Positions 46,437-58,479 of a stretch of DNA of 64,000 nt are shown piece by piece; the stretch's first letter is position 1; each line of letters starts with the position of its first letter. The stretch spans positions 4,526,001-4,590,000 of the forward strand of contig JABYQQ010000001.1 in assembly GCA_022605405.1 (NCBI GenBank), read 5' to 3'. The position numbers and the translations under genes are program-made. The stretch comes from Earliella scabrosa (taxonomy: Eukaryota; Basidiomycota; Agaricomycetes; Polyporales; Polyporaceae). The notes beneath the pieces were generated by a model. The model was not told the origin of the DNA. It made no database searches and was given only the letters and a program-made list of their open reading frames with translations.

Positions 46437-47476
46437 TCAGAACGGGAGCTCGAGCTTGACCTGCATACAATGGAAGAGAATGTCAGTGGGGTCAGGAACA
46501 TATGCGAAACCTCGCTCACCGCCGATACAGCCCTGTCAATCTCCTTGGCCAGCAGCTGGCTGTAATCCACCAGCTCCTTCCAAGCCTTCGGACCGCAATG
46601 CGCACAGCTTCTTGTTCGTTCCACCGCCGGCTGAATGACGCAGGAGCGAGTGACAACTTCCCCGCTCAGAACGCTGTTGAGCTCCCCTTTTGCCCCCTCG
46701 TTGAACGTCACCCACCATTCCCGAACTCGCAACGAAGTGCAACCCCTGAGCGCTACGTAGGTGTCGGGGTGATCGGGGTGATCGGGGGAAGTGCAAGTCA
46801 CCCACGACCACGAGTTAGGAGACTCCGCGAGCATGGGGTTCCCCTTTCGTGAGGTGCGAACGCTCTTCTCGACGCAAGCCTCAGTTGCCATCCACCGCGC
46901 GTTGTCCACCGTTTGCTCCGCGACCTCGACGCATTCCCTGCGATGTACGATTAGAGCGTAGAGCGCAGATGCCGGTATCTGTGTGAACTCGGGAGGCATC
47001 GGGGACACCTCCCGGAAGAGGGGACGGCGGACTGCAAGTTGAGCAGCGGAACGTGCAGCATTGCAGAATTCGTAGAGGTAGGCCACAGCGTAAGCGCGAA
47101 GGGGTTTGATTTTGGCGCTCTTCAGGAGGGCGAGCAGATCCTGCTCCAGGTCAGGTAGAAGCTGTTCCATCTGGAACTTCTTCACCGCCCGGAGGGTGTT
47201 GACGAGCTCGTCGACGGACGAGAGGAGGGGACGGGCAACGGGGTAGGACAGCCGGAGAACAGCATCGAGGGTCGCCGCATCCTCCACCAACTCCACCACT
47301 TGGGGATCTCCACTGGAGGTCGGGGCGTCGGGGAGGGTGAACATCTCCTCGAACACGGGGGAGGCTGTCTTCAGGATCGTCTTGTGGAGGCGGAAGTGGA
47401 CGCCGTCCGAGGAGCGGAAGACGACGTCGGCGTCGGCGTAGTCGAAGGGAGCACGGACGTCTAGTTCAGCCGACAT
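46437..47476 (-). CDS. BTB/POZ-domain protein (paralogue 2)
   Basis: Two exons, 46520-47476 and a 24-nt last exon 46437-46460 (VKLELPF plus stop); 326 residues. Start chosen at MSAELDVRAPFDYADADVVFRSSDG because the longer upstream frame (to 47623) has no conserved sequence. BTB domain at about 8-110 (HFRLHKTILKTASPVFEEMFTLPD). Near the C-terminus RSCAHCGPKAWKELVDYSQLLAKEIDRAVSA matches the same place in paralogues 1 and 3. The terminal intron has the same position and phase as in the other two. It is adjacent to paralogue 1 in the same orientation, consistent with tandem duplication. Confidence 0.88.
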
Positions 47477-47727
47477 CGAGTGGGCGAGGTGATCACGGCG
47501 ATTGGAAAGCAGGAGGGCTCTCGTCAAGCATATGGTCGTCTGTATGGCCGAGCGCTGAGCTCGCGTGTGCTGCGGTAGTGTGCGTGCACGTGTTGCATCT
47601 GATAGTCTGCTTCCCGACAACATTTCTCTATATATCTGGAAAGAAGCTACGGTGAGAATAACTGCAGGAAAATGAGGTACCGCTCAGCTGACCTACGATG
47701 TACATATGTCCCATTTGAGCGTGACGT

Positions 47728-48812
47728 TCATGATTCAGTGTTGTAGGGTGGCAGACCCCACTGCTCGGGGACGAACTCCTCAAGAGAGTTGAGCGTGAGG
47801 TCCGGCCGCTCGTCCACGGATGTCTCCTCCCCACCCAGAGACAAGAGGTTCGCGTCCGGGACCCAAACCACTGCATATATGCGCGTCAGCAACGGCGGTC
47901 TCCACACACGAGGCACACTGCAGCACCCACCGTTCATCCCCGCCCTCTTGCCCGCCTGCACCCCCGGAATCCCATCCTCAAAAACCAGCCCCTTTGCCCT
48001 CACCGCCCTCTGCCCCTCGCTCACCTGCCCCTCCCCCACCTCGCCCTCGCCCACATCCAGACCCAAGAACCTGCGCGCCGCAACCAAGAAGATGTCCGGG
48101 TGCGGCTTACCCCTCCCCGGCGGGAACAGCCCATCGTCCGCACAGACGACCTTGCCCTCAAAGCAGTCAAAGAGCGCGCCGAGGTGGGACGACTTGAGCT
48201 CGAAGTTGCGCCGCTGCGAGCCCGTCGCGAGCGCAATCGGCACGCCGTGCGCGCGAAGGTGCCGCACGAGCCTGAGCGCGCCCGGCAGGGGCTGCACGGA
48301 CGGCCAGCGCTCGTCCTGCAGAGAGCGGCGCGCGGTGAGGTAGTAGTCGATCGTGAACGATGGAGGGAGGTCGGGGAAGAAGGAGAGGAGGTGGGCGGCG
48401 GCTTCGCGCTCGGCTTGATTGTTTTGTGCCACCGTTTTCCGTGGGCATGGGTGGACAGACAGATCGGGATAACATGCAACGATGAGTGCGCGGGCGCGGG
48501 GAGGGTGGCTAGGCTAGCGTACGTTTGCCCATGAGTCCGGCCTTGATGTCCCAGGTCATCACCTTGCCGTACGGGGCGAGGAGCTCATCTGTGCTACTGG
48601 ATGAGCATGGTGCCCACGTCTGGCTCTGCCTGTACAGTATGCATACTCGTCACGTCCGTGTATACACGTTCCGAGTCAATGAGCAGCCCTGTGTGCGCGC
48701 ATACAGTCAGCGATCTGACAGATGAGTCGTTGCAAAAAGAGAGCACTTTAATCTTACCGTCCATGTCGAAGATCACGTACTCGATCTTGGGTCTCTGTGT
48801 TGTCTCGACCAT
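47728..48812 (-). CDS. HAD-superfamily phosphatase (HDHD1/pseudouridine-monophosphatase-like)
   Basis: Haloacid-dehalogenase-type phosphatase. Five exons: 48758-48812, 48647-48688, 48523-48588, 47931-48413 and 47728-47870; 262 residues. Motif I FDMDGLLIDSER carries the nucleophile and acid Asp pair, motif II is IALATGS, the motif III Lys is in GRGKPHPDIF, and motif IV is VFEDGIPGV. Helical cap: MGKPEREAAAHLLSFFPDL. This set is typical of HDHD1 and yeast sugar-phosphate phosphatases; the substrate is not determined by sequence. The last intron (47871-47930, 60 nt) has no stop, so retention would insert 20 residues. Confidence 0.9.
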
Positions 48813-50539
48813 ATCTATTGCGTTTTGTCGGGCTTTCAGTAGCACCCAAGCGTCGGAGAGAGAGATCAACCTGTCTCGGTGCGATCTCCGATAGCGCCGA
48901 ATACTGAACTTTGCACTGCCACCGACGGACCCTTCCTCCGAGACATGCCTTGGCCCGAGGCTGCGCGCCCCGCACTCGGCGAATTGTGGTTTTGCCTACC
49001 GCGATCTTCAAAATGAACTGACACAGCTGTGTCTCAGTCGTCCAGTTGTTTGTCCCGGGGGTACATAGTGGTACATCCGGGTCGGTAAGCAAGCAGATCT
49101 TCCCGTCCTCGGGATCCATACGGGGGCGGCTGTGCCGCCGGCAGGCCAGGGGGGGCGCAACCCCTCGAGCAATTTACCTTGTCAGTGCATTGTGTTTCAC
49201 CACACTCTCGTCGCCCGGCCCAAGTGTGAGGCCTTCGAGGGTTTCGTTTGCGTGGATGAATGGAAGAGCAACTTGGGACGACGACTCGGAACGGCTCCCG
49301 AACTTTCGAGTTCATCGCAGACGGCAGTCCCATCCCATCATTACTCTATTCATTCTCCACACCCCACACGCGGACAGCAGCGCGCCCGCGACCCGTCACC
49401 TCGTCATGTACACCATCACCACGAGCGAGCCACGGCAGCCACGCGCGCGCGGAGATTGTCACGGAGAAGGCGGGGACGCGGCGTCCAGTAGCACAGAACA
49501 CCACATAAGCTCAAATTGCCTTGCCTTCGTGCGCTTCTAGACCCCCACGCGCCGACCACGCACTGGCTTTCAGACGGGTGCATATCGATCCGATCTGAGA
49601 CTCGGAGATTCGCCTCTCTCATCGGCCGTCGTCGATCATGGAGCGCACCCCCATGTTTCACGTCTACATACACGCAGAATGATGAAAATGAACATTCTAG
49701 TACGTACGTTCTTGCTCCTGCTCCAGCTCCAGGAGCGAACGTGCCTAGATGTCGCGGTTCCCGGACCTCTGCTGCAGGCGACCCTCGCACACGCCACAAC
49801 GCGCATTTGCAGCTTGTACAGTGTCTCCGGGCCGAGGCTCGGTTAACTACTTCCTGCGGGCCCTCGAAAATGAGCGTGTAAAGTCCATTAGAGTGGTCAT
49901 TAACCGGGGTATGTACAGGAGCGACTGATATGAATGGTGGTGAGGGGTGGCTGGACGGGGGGCCTGAGCCAACGCGCCACAACCCCTGGCGAGCTCCACA
50001 TCGGAGCTCGCTCCCAGACACGCAGAGAGAACGTGGGTGTAGAGATGAGATGTAGACGGAGGTAGATGCGTTCCGGGCGGTCGAGGTCGGTAGATGGGGT
50101 AGACATGGGCGACGCAGTGCATGTACGTACGACGACATAGGGCGTTCAGAGTCCATGATAGATGAGGGGGGTCGAGGAGGATGTGCTAAGTGGATCTATA
50201 TGTATGTGATATGTGATGGCGTCCGACCACAAGACGGGGGAGGAGAAACGAGTTAAGCACGTATTATCTATCCGCGCGAGTGCAGTAGCGATATATGTAA
50301 GGATGTGGATGTGGATTGTGTTATAAGTACAATGGACCTCTCTATGCCACAAGCCGTCGTATGTCCGAATCATCGTGTGCGCGTCGACCAGCTGTCCGCT
50401 CGGCCCGGTGAGCACTTCACAAACGAGCCGTGACGACGGGAGCCGGCCGTCGCCCGCACTGTCCGGGCGCATGTACAGTCTGCGCGAGGCCGCCCGGCGC
50501 GTCGGCAGAGCAAGACGCCTAGCAGGCGAAGGCACGGGG
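48813..50539. other. Region without a recognisable gene
   Basis: About 1.7 kb between the HAD and glutaredoxin-like genes. The longest frame (49416-50156, minus) reads as Arg/Ser/Cys-rich noise. It should hold the HAD promoter and the 3' end of the glutaredoxin-like gene. A short palindromic CTCCAG/CTGGAG cluster near 49715-49740 is the only notable structure. Confidence 0.5.
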
Positions 50540-51527
50540 TCATAGCTTCTTCGCCTTCTTCTTGCGTGCGCCGTCGACGACGCCGCCGGCCTCCGTTATT
50601 GCCTTCTGCAGCTCACCCTTCGCTGCGAGGTACTTGATCTCCTTCGGGTGCCCGACTGTCCGCCCGCCGACAAGCAGGATCGGAAGCTCGTTCGTCTCCG
50701 TCAGGCGGAACAAGAGAGGGACTAGAACATTCTCATCGGCTGCGACGAACGCATCAGCCCGGATAAAGCAAAGCCCCGGACGCGCCAGAGCGGAGTGGAA
50801 GACCGAACTTACGTCTTTGGTCAACATCGACTATTGTCGGGGCTGGTCGGAGGTACAGCGTGTCAAGCACTTGCTTGATCTCGCGCGAGAGCGGGGAGTG
50901 GACCTGCCGTCGGGGACCGCGTCCCGAGTGAGCGATACGGGCGCGAGACAACGTTGACATGGTACGCACCTTGGAATACAGCATGACCGGATTCCGCGTC
51001 CATACATCCTGGATGACGGCTTGCAACTCCTCGTCCGCATGAGGGCCACTCGTGTCGAAGTCGAGGATCAGCTGAGGGTCAAGCGGTTTTGACGGATCGA
51101 CGTGTAACGGGATCATGTTCTGGGGCAAGGCCGCGATGAAGCTCGACACGGCGGCGAGCTCCTGCGTCTGGTTGAGCGTGATCTGGGGACGGGAATTGGC
51201 AGGATTGTGGGTCGCGTTCGGTTTCCGATGCTTGAGAGCAGCTAATCGGAGACCCTCCGGTGTCCACCGTCGGGAGCCCTCTTGCGAGCGGTCCGCGTCT
51301 CGGAAGGATATGGGGCGGAGTGTTGGCTGAGAGACGAGGACGACATAGACGGAGACGATGATGAGGACGAAGAGCGCGAGGAAGGTGGTGCGATACCAGT
51401 ACGCCTTCGGTTTGCGAGGAGTCAAGGGGAAGGCGGCGATGTTGGGAATGGGGGTGAGGGGCGCGTCTTCGAGGGATACTGGGCGCATGTCAGGAAAGCG
51501 AGCCGAGAATGTGCGGCGGTGAGCCAT
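50540..51527 (-). CDS. Membrane-anchored glutaredoxin-like protein lacking the catalytic cysteine
   Basis: Three exons: 50970-51527, 50813-50903 and 50540-50739; 282 residues. A single TM segment (about 45-66, TTFLALFVLIIVSVYVVLV) after a short N-terminus gives a type II secretory-pathway protein, like yeast Grx6/Grx7. The C-terminal thioredoxin fold runs from NPVMLYSK through REIKQVLDTLYLRPAPTIVDVD and the cis-Pro/Gly motif ELPILLVGGRTVG to a basic KKKAKKL end. Where Grx proteins have CPYS, this one reads SPLS just after the exon 1/2 junction, so the nucleophilic Cys is absent. It may be a non-enzymatic relative. The identification rests on fold motifs. Confidence 0.82.
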
Positions 51528-53486
51528 GGCTAGTGCGGACGGGAGGAATATATGAGAAGGAACAAAGGAGTGGCAGAGGCGTGGCCTCGGAGAGATGGAC
51601 GTCTTGAAACAAGAGCTTGCCGGCGTCCAATCTGTCCCATTTCTCTAATCACCCCCTAGCGCCCAGATAACCCTTCACTCTAGATCTTGCCTATTATGGC
51701 TTGATCGTTCCTTGACATCATTTCATTAGAATCAGAGGTGATCTGCCTTGGCGCTGCCTCCTCCACTCCCTCCGTCCTCTCAAAAGTCTGTGCGGCAGCC
51801 TGCGTCTTGACTTCAGCATGCTGTTTGGCATTATGTTTATTTCGCGGAGAAGCACGCCCACGTTCCCTGCAGACGCTGGAAGGTGTTCACCGGTTCAAAG
51901 ATGAACAATATTGAGCTCTATGTATAGTCTAAGCCACGACGGGTGCGGAAGGAGGCCTGGCCAGAACCTCACCTCCTCGATCTTCTGGCTCCCTTCCACA
52001 TCGGCAACAAAGCTTTCGACTCCGATCGAGTCTGTTCGTTGCCCAGCTCACTCACGATCCGTGCGCAGTCCAGCCTCTACCGGTGATCATCGATTCACTC
52101 ACGCTCGTCAGCAGCCCAATTGCAAGATGCTCTTGTCTACGAATCGACTCCTCGCTCCCAGACTCAGAGGTGTGAACATGTATCGACAGAACAACGCGCT
52201 TGCGAACATTCCAGGCAAAACGTTTTGATCAATCGAGGCCCGGCCGTGGCCCGAATGTCGCACGTTTCTCAGCTCGTGTTGAGATGGGGGCGGGCGGTCA
52301 GACTCACATGCATATGCATACCGCTCGTAACCGGTGCGCTCATCTACGTCGCTCTGCGCAGGGCCACATCCATACCTCTCCATGGCGATCGTCACTTCCA
52401 TGGTATCTGCATCTGACGGCTTCAGCCGCGTGCGCACCGCAAGCGCCACGCCCATCGTGTTTCTGCGCCGTGCGCGGGATCATCATGATGACCTTCGCTG
52501 ATAGAGTTCCTGTCCAAATGCTCAAACTGCGAGCGATGCATCCGAGGTGTGGGTATATATACAAGTACTGACGAGCTGCTTCTGTGCACAGGTGCAGCTA
52601 GCGCCCCTTTGCAGGAATAAGTATGTTGGTCTTGAAACTTCAAGTTGAAAGGGGTATTCTTGTGCTGTCACGATCAGACTTGGTGAGTGCACTTCTGTCA
52701 CCCACATAAATGGAGAGTTTGTCTCTAATCAATACACGCTCCTCTCCTCAGTGCACAGGAGCGCTGCTTGTCGGAGCTTCTATCGGTATTGACTGCACAA
52801 TGGGACGCCGCGACGCACGCGTGTCTTCGAAGGCTCCTAATACTCTGCAGGCGTCTGGGTGCAGTCCAACTGTGCTCAGACCCCGGACATGACATCATGG
52901 ACGAGCAAGTCAACAACTCGAATCCGGATGCGCGACTGATTATGCTTTCCAGAGCTTGAGAGCTGCTGACCTGGCTGTGTCTGCTCTCTGCTCGAACCGC
53001 TCAGTCCATGAGCCTCCAGCAGTTATCGGAGGAGAGAAAGCGGCAGTCACTGGCGCATTGAAACGGCGTCACTCGTGATGGCACCCAGCACTCTTCCCAA
53101 ACCTACGGGTGCATGATCCACCCATCATAGACCTCATGGTAGGCAGAAGCACAAATGGCTGCTTTGCGGCACTCGGTTGGGACTCTGTTGGCTCCCCACC
53201 CTCGTCCCATTGGTTGTATGTGACCGCATATCATGCTTATCTAGAGTTCTGTAGGAGCGTGGGGCCCATGGAAGCACCAACAAAGGCGGGTGACACTGTC
53301 CAATCGCTACTGCAGCTCATCACGTTCTTTGTATAGCTTACCGCAGCTGCGCACTCACGCACCGTGCGTTACGCATAAGTACCCCGACGCAAACGTGGTG
53401 CTCGGCAGAGAATCAGCAACCAACACCTGCCCATTCCCTCCTCCGGGCCAACGTCCTAGGCACCTTCCTACATCGTCGAAATATCC
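51528..53486. other. Region without a recognisable gene
   Basis: About 2.0 kb between two divergent genes (glutaredoxin-like on minus, BTB paralogue 3 on plus). It should contain both promoters. Frames are short and unrecognised. No inverted-repeat element was found by eye. Confidence 0.5.
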
Positions 53487-54568
53487 ATGTCACTGGTCAC
53501 TACTCCACAGTCTCCTCGTCCTCCCCGTCCTCCCTTCGACGATGCCGACGCGGACATCATCTTCCGCTCATCCGACCATATTGATTTCCGTCTCTACAAG
53601 GTCATCCTCGCAAAGGCCTCCCCCGTGTTCCGCGAGATGTTCACTCTTCCCCACAACCCCGACGAAGATGACCCCCAGGTTGTCCAGCTCACAGAAGACG
53701 CTTTCACGCTCGAAAATCTCTTCCGTCTTTTCTGTCCCGTCGAGCATCCAAAAATCTCCTACGTCGACCACGTCCACGCGGTGCTCGAGGCGGCCCAGAA
53801 GTACGAGATGCAGGCGGTGATCGCGAACCTGCGGTGGGTCGTCAAGCGCATCATCCACACGGAGCCCCTCCGCATCTACGCGGTCGCATACTCGCTCAAG
53901 ATGGAGGACGTGTGCCGGGAGGCGGCCTTTCTGCTGCTCGATGACCCACAGTTCCATATTCCCACCCTTCCGCCCAAGGAGTTCGACACCCTTCCGAGCC
54001 GAGCGCTCTATGCCGTTCACGTGTATCGTAAGGAATGCGTGGAAGCAGCCCTGGGCGTTCTGGCTGAACCCGACTGGATCTTGAACGGTGCGCATGATCG
54101 CGCGCTCACCAATTATACTGCGGATGCGGATCGGGCCACTTGGACATGGGTCACTCGTTTCGGCTCATGCACTTGCGCTAGGTCTACATCCTCCACTGAT
54201 ATCCTCCGCTCCGTCACTCCATATGCAAGGATTTTCCAGCCCGCTGTGTGGTGGGTCCAGTACATGCGCTCACTGTCGGAACTCCTCGCGCTCCGGCCGA
54301 CCGGGAACGCACTACGATCCCATCTCACGGACATGGTAGGACGCAAAACTCTAGAAGAGGTCGCGTCCTGCAGGGAATGCATGCCGAAGGTGTACAGCGA
54401 TCTGACGCTCTTCAACGAGCTGTTGGCGCAGAAGGTCGATGCAGCAATCGAGACAGTGAGACTACGTGATCACGCGTGCTTTACCATTCACTGACAATCC
54501 GCCGGCTATAGGTGCGGATTGACCTTCCCTTCGGTCACACTAAAGTTCGAGTACGATCTTGTAAGTGA
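53487..54568 (+). CDS. BTB/POZ-domain protein (paralogue 3)
   Basis: Two exons, 53487-54455 and 54512-54568 (GTGAGACT/CTATAG intron, phase 0); 341 residues. BTB domain at about 10-112: PPFDDADADIIFRSSDHIDFRLYKVILAKASPVFREMFTLPHNPDEDDPQVVQLTEDAFTLENLFRLF. The central part is helical with SRALYAVHVYRKECVEAALGVL, a Cys segment (GSCTCA) and then ASCRECMPKVYSDLTLFNELLAQKVDAAIET. The last exon encodes VRIDLPF and a short tail. The domain order, terminal intron and closing LPF motif match paralogues 1 and 2, from which it is separated by the HAD and glutaredoxin-like genes. Confidence 0.9.
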
Positions 54569-57531
54569 TCTACAGTCCCTCTGTGTGGTGCTAACTTAAG
54601 ACTGGATGACAGTCTGAACGGTGGTGATCAATGACGAATGAAGCAGGGTGCATGTCCGCCTCGAGATCATACTAGTAAGGCTGTCATTCACTCGCGATAA
54701 GACTGGGTCGAATTTCGTGGGCCATTGTACAAGAATTTCATGTAGATCAGATGCAGACGGTCCGTCACTATTTAGTCATGCCAATTCAGATCGCTTCCTC
54801 TGGAACAGTAGATCCTTATGCTATGTAGTGAAGGTCTTCAATGGGATATCCACCATGTGCATGCGAGGGGTCATGACAGGCAAGTACTACAGGTTGTTGG
54901 TCCAAAGCACTGTTCAATCGATAATGAACGAGTACCGACGCGACGAGCGCACGAGACAAGTGATAGAGGAGACCGCCAGTAGCACCGAATGAGGCCCGAG
55001 AGAGTCAGAGTGCGGGGCAGGGGCGGACAAAAGTACTCACTGTGTAGGCGGCCGGATACTACACATCGTCTCAGCGTCCCCATCCGTTCTGGTGGCTCGT
55101 CCCTACACAGCTCTCCTGCCAGATGGCGCATACGGTATGAGTACCTCTCCCCCGTGAGAACCTCCAAGACATCTTGTAATGCTAATGGACGCTTTGATTG
55201 ACCTGGAACTCTGATGGAAACTCGAAAGCTTGATCGAACATGACATTGGAACAAATACGGTGACTGGTAGGACGGGACGAACCTGGAACGTGCCACATGC
55301 AATGCCTTCCTAGGCATATTATCCATGCAGGATGAGGCCAGGGCCATACAACAAAGCACAAGTTGCCAGTGCTCCATCATCGCAGAGAAATCCGCCCGAA
55401 TCGGATCTTCAAGCTCGCTCCTCGCCAGTACGAACGATGTCGAGTCATGATCACCATAAGTACCCCTAGCAGGGTACTAGTGGCTCCCAGGAGAGCAAGG
55501 AGATGTACGTCCTGGGACCGACGCAGCGTCAGTCCCTGCTTCATGTCATCACGACAAGCACAATACACTGGCATTGCTTATGTTGCGTACCGTCACGCTG
55601 ACCGCGGGCTGTGAGAGGACGGCGCCCCCGTCTATTTAAAGTGTATGCGGAAGATCATAGGATATCAGCTGTGTAGGGATAAGGAGAATGAAGGATCGCG
55701 TGTTCCCCGTGTCGCCTTACGCTGTAGCCTCCTGAACAGCTGTATTAATAGCGAGAATGATGTTGAAGGACGTGACATGGCGTGTGTCGGAGAGATGCAG
55801 TGACTTGTGCATGACGAGTCTGCGGTGAGACATATGAGCCGATGTCGTACGAGCTAAGTAGTAACTCGGCACTGACCTCCTCACGCACGCAGGCTCAACA
55901 AGATGCGGTCCTGCAGCAACCCCGCCCGCTGGAGACCACTCCACGCGCGCATGGGCATGGGCAAAGTGGAGCTCGACCACACCGAGCTGCAGCTCTCGCT
56001 GCTCAGAACCGACCAAGCAAGGACGATCCGCGCTCGTGCGCGTTGGGTGTGGGCTATATATACGCATATACCCACCGACCGCGCCGTCGCGCTGGCAGCG
56101 CAGTACTCAGTACTCAGGACCGGACATCCGAGGGTGTCGGCGACGCGAGAACACCGTTCTCGCCTGCCGACTGCCCCACATATGAGAACGGAGGGACGAG
56201 CGCGTCCTGAAGGGGCCCCATCACGCTACTGCTGCCGCCCCGAGACGATCAGCGCCTCGGACGCGAACGTCCTGAAGCACGTACGCGGACGGGCGTATCG
56301 GTCCTAAGATGTGCGCGGTGCGAGCGCAGAGCGCACCACCTGGCGAGAGAGATAGAGATCCGGGTGCGGCTCCGAAAGCACGTCTCCCGAGCCTTCCCCT
56401 GCCTCGCTTGCTGGCACGGTTACACCAGAGGGAGCCTGCGAAGCGACGAGGCCAACAGACCGATGTAGGACCTGCGGCCCGAGAACGCAGACCAGGCACG
56501 GGTGTAGTCAATTTCCCCGCACCGCGTCCGTCCGGATGCTGGCGGACTCGGAGACGGAAGAATTCGAAGGCGGGAAACAAGGGATGCTGCAGTGGACGGA
56601 GGTAGCTTCGCGGCTTCACGGGCACGCGTGTCCGGCGTCCAGTCTCCTCGAGAATGTCTTGCGATCGCGGTCTTTGTGGCTTCACAGGGACAAGGAGCAC
56701 GCAGGGCGTATGGAGACCGGCCCGCAGTATTCGATGCACACGCTCGTTTTGGGACCGTCGAGGACAGATTGGGTGGGAGACTGCTGTGTATGGATGCAAT
56801 GCCTCGTGCCGAGTCATTGATTCTTCGATGAGAACGCACGAATATCATCCATGAAAACAGCTGACATGCCTTGCATATGGACGGATGTCCACTGGGCACC
56901 CGTCGCCCACCGCTTCGCGTGTGGCCCAGTACCACTGGGTTAGCGGGCTGTATGACAGCAGCATGAACGCGGCGGCCCGGATTAGGAGTCTAGGCTCAGC
57001 CGGTGAGTAGGCAACGGTCGACGATCATAACAGGAGCCAACTCACCTCAAACGCGGAGGAGTTGTACACAACTCATGAATCGTCGACTATGGATCTCCGG
57101 CACTCTGTCCGCATTCCGTGCTCTGGGAACCCGCCAGTGCTCCGTCTATTCAACGAGCACCCTGCTGGAATACGACGGGCCTCCGTGATCCTGCAGGAGC
57201 TGTAACGCGCAGTACGACAGCAGTCCTGGTTCCCTAACCACGTTCATGTCCGTGGTGGACGGCAGTTCCGCGCGAATGCTGACGAAGCAGTGACTGACAA
57301 AGCGTGGTTGGATTGCTGCAAACACATGCACGATCAGATTGAGAACCCAGGTACATACGTATACGTACATACTCTGTTCACGGAGTCTGTTCGCAGTCTG
57401 ACATCCCAGGCTCCTCCGCGCCGCGTTGTCACCGCTCCTGCACAAGGGTGACCTCACCTCAAGCTCGGTCGGAGATTTTCGATTGAGTTCGAGACAACCC
57501 GAGAACACCAGCGTTGTGGTGCATTATCCGG
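54569..57531. other. Gene-poor region
   Basis: About 3 kb with no recognised gene. A possible small minus-strand gene begins at 55574 (MPVYCACRDDMKQGLTLRRS...), has a hydrophobic segment (HLLALLGATSTLLGVLMVIM) and is preceded by CTTTAAATAG on the minus strand at about 55632-55641; the frame stops after 65 codons and continuation by splicing was not resolved. Other frames look like chance. Confidence 0.4.
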
Positions 57532-57579
57532 CAGGCACCGGAGTCCGGCGGAGTCCGGCTTGGCCTGCCTCTTATGGTA
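57532..57579 (+). repeat. Left inverted repeat of the 57.5-kb element
   Basis: Begins CAGGCACCGGAGTCCGGC and pairs with 58480-58527 with one mismatch. Confidence 0.85.
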
Positions 57580-57837
57580 GCTTTATTAGCGCCCACCACT
57601 GAACGCCTCATGACAGAGTGTAGCCTCGATGTTTACTTACGGCAAGTATTAGTATTGATTGATTCGTATCTAGAACTAAGACTCCATCCTGGCCATATAT
57701 ACAAAGCAACTTATCAGACCTACGGCCCGTCAGCTTGACCGGCAGTGACCATCAGATTTTTCACAAAAGACGGCTCAAGTCAGGCCCGTCGCAGGTCAGT
57801 ACGTTCCTCGAACTTTACTGTGTTAAAGGCATGGGCA

Positions 57838-58410
57838 AGTAACCGCCGGCCAAACAGATTGCCAGTACATAGTGCAAGCCGCCAGCTAGACCGCCGGCTA
57901 ACTAGACCTCCGGCCCGACATGCACCAGGCCAGGAGTCACTACAGGTGCCTCGAACGGGGAATTGATGGTACATAGCTCTGCATTCACAGTCTCTGAGCA
58001 TCTCCGTGCTGTGCCATACGACAGTTGACTTGACGGCCATAATTTTGCTTAACTGCCGTCCAACTCAACTCGCATCCGCCGACTAAACCGCCGTTCAGAT
58101 CAACCGCCGTTCAACCTGACCGCCGACCGTTGTCCACCTTTGGGTTGACCGCCAACAATCTTGACCGCCGTTTCAAAGGCCGTCACCCCCGGGAATTGAC
58201 TCGACAATGACTGCCTTCCCGGATGCTAGATGATGTATCATGACAGTATAAGTATACTAGAATTCCTACTTGGACCAAGACCAAGACCAAGTGACTGAGA
58301 GACGGCGGTCAAGCCAGTCGGTCGGCCTTACCGCCCACCAGTGGCCAAACCGCCGGCCGGCCATTCTACAAACCGCTTGGTCTAAATAACCGGGTTAAAC
58401 CGACGGCAGG
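57838..58410. repeat. Irregular CCGCCG-type repeats inside the element
   Basis: Many degenerate units of the form ACCGCCGGC, ACCGCCGTTCAA and TTGACCGCC occur, spaced irregularly; a few are inverted (GGCGGTCAA near 58304). They give the interior of the element a repeated look that differs from both flanks. Confidence 0.6.
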
Positions 58411-58479
58411 TTCAACCAGTGAAGTACATAGTAACAGAATGCGGCGAGTCAACTGTCAATGAGAGATGGGCGCTACCAG

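Noticed and set aside
57838..58410. CRISPR-like or satellite array
   Set aside because: The CCGCCG units are degenerate, irregularly spaced and in both orientations, inside an inverted-repeat element of a eukaryotic genome.
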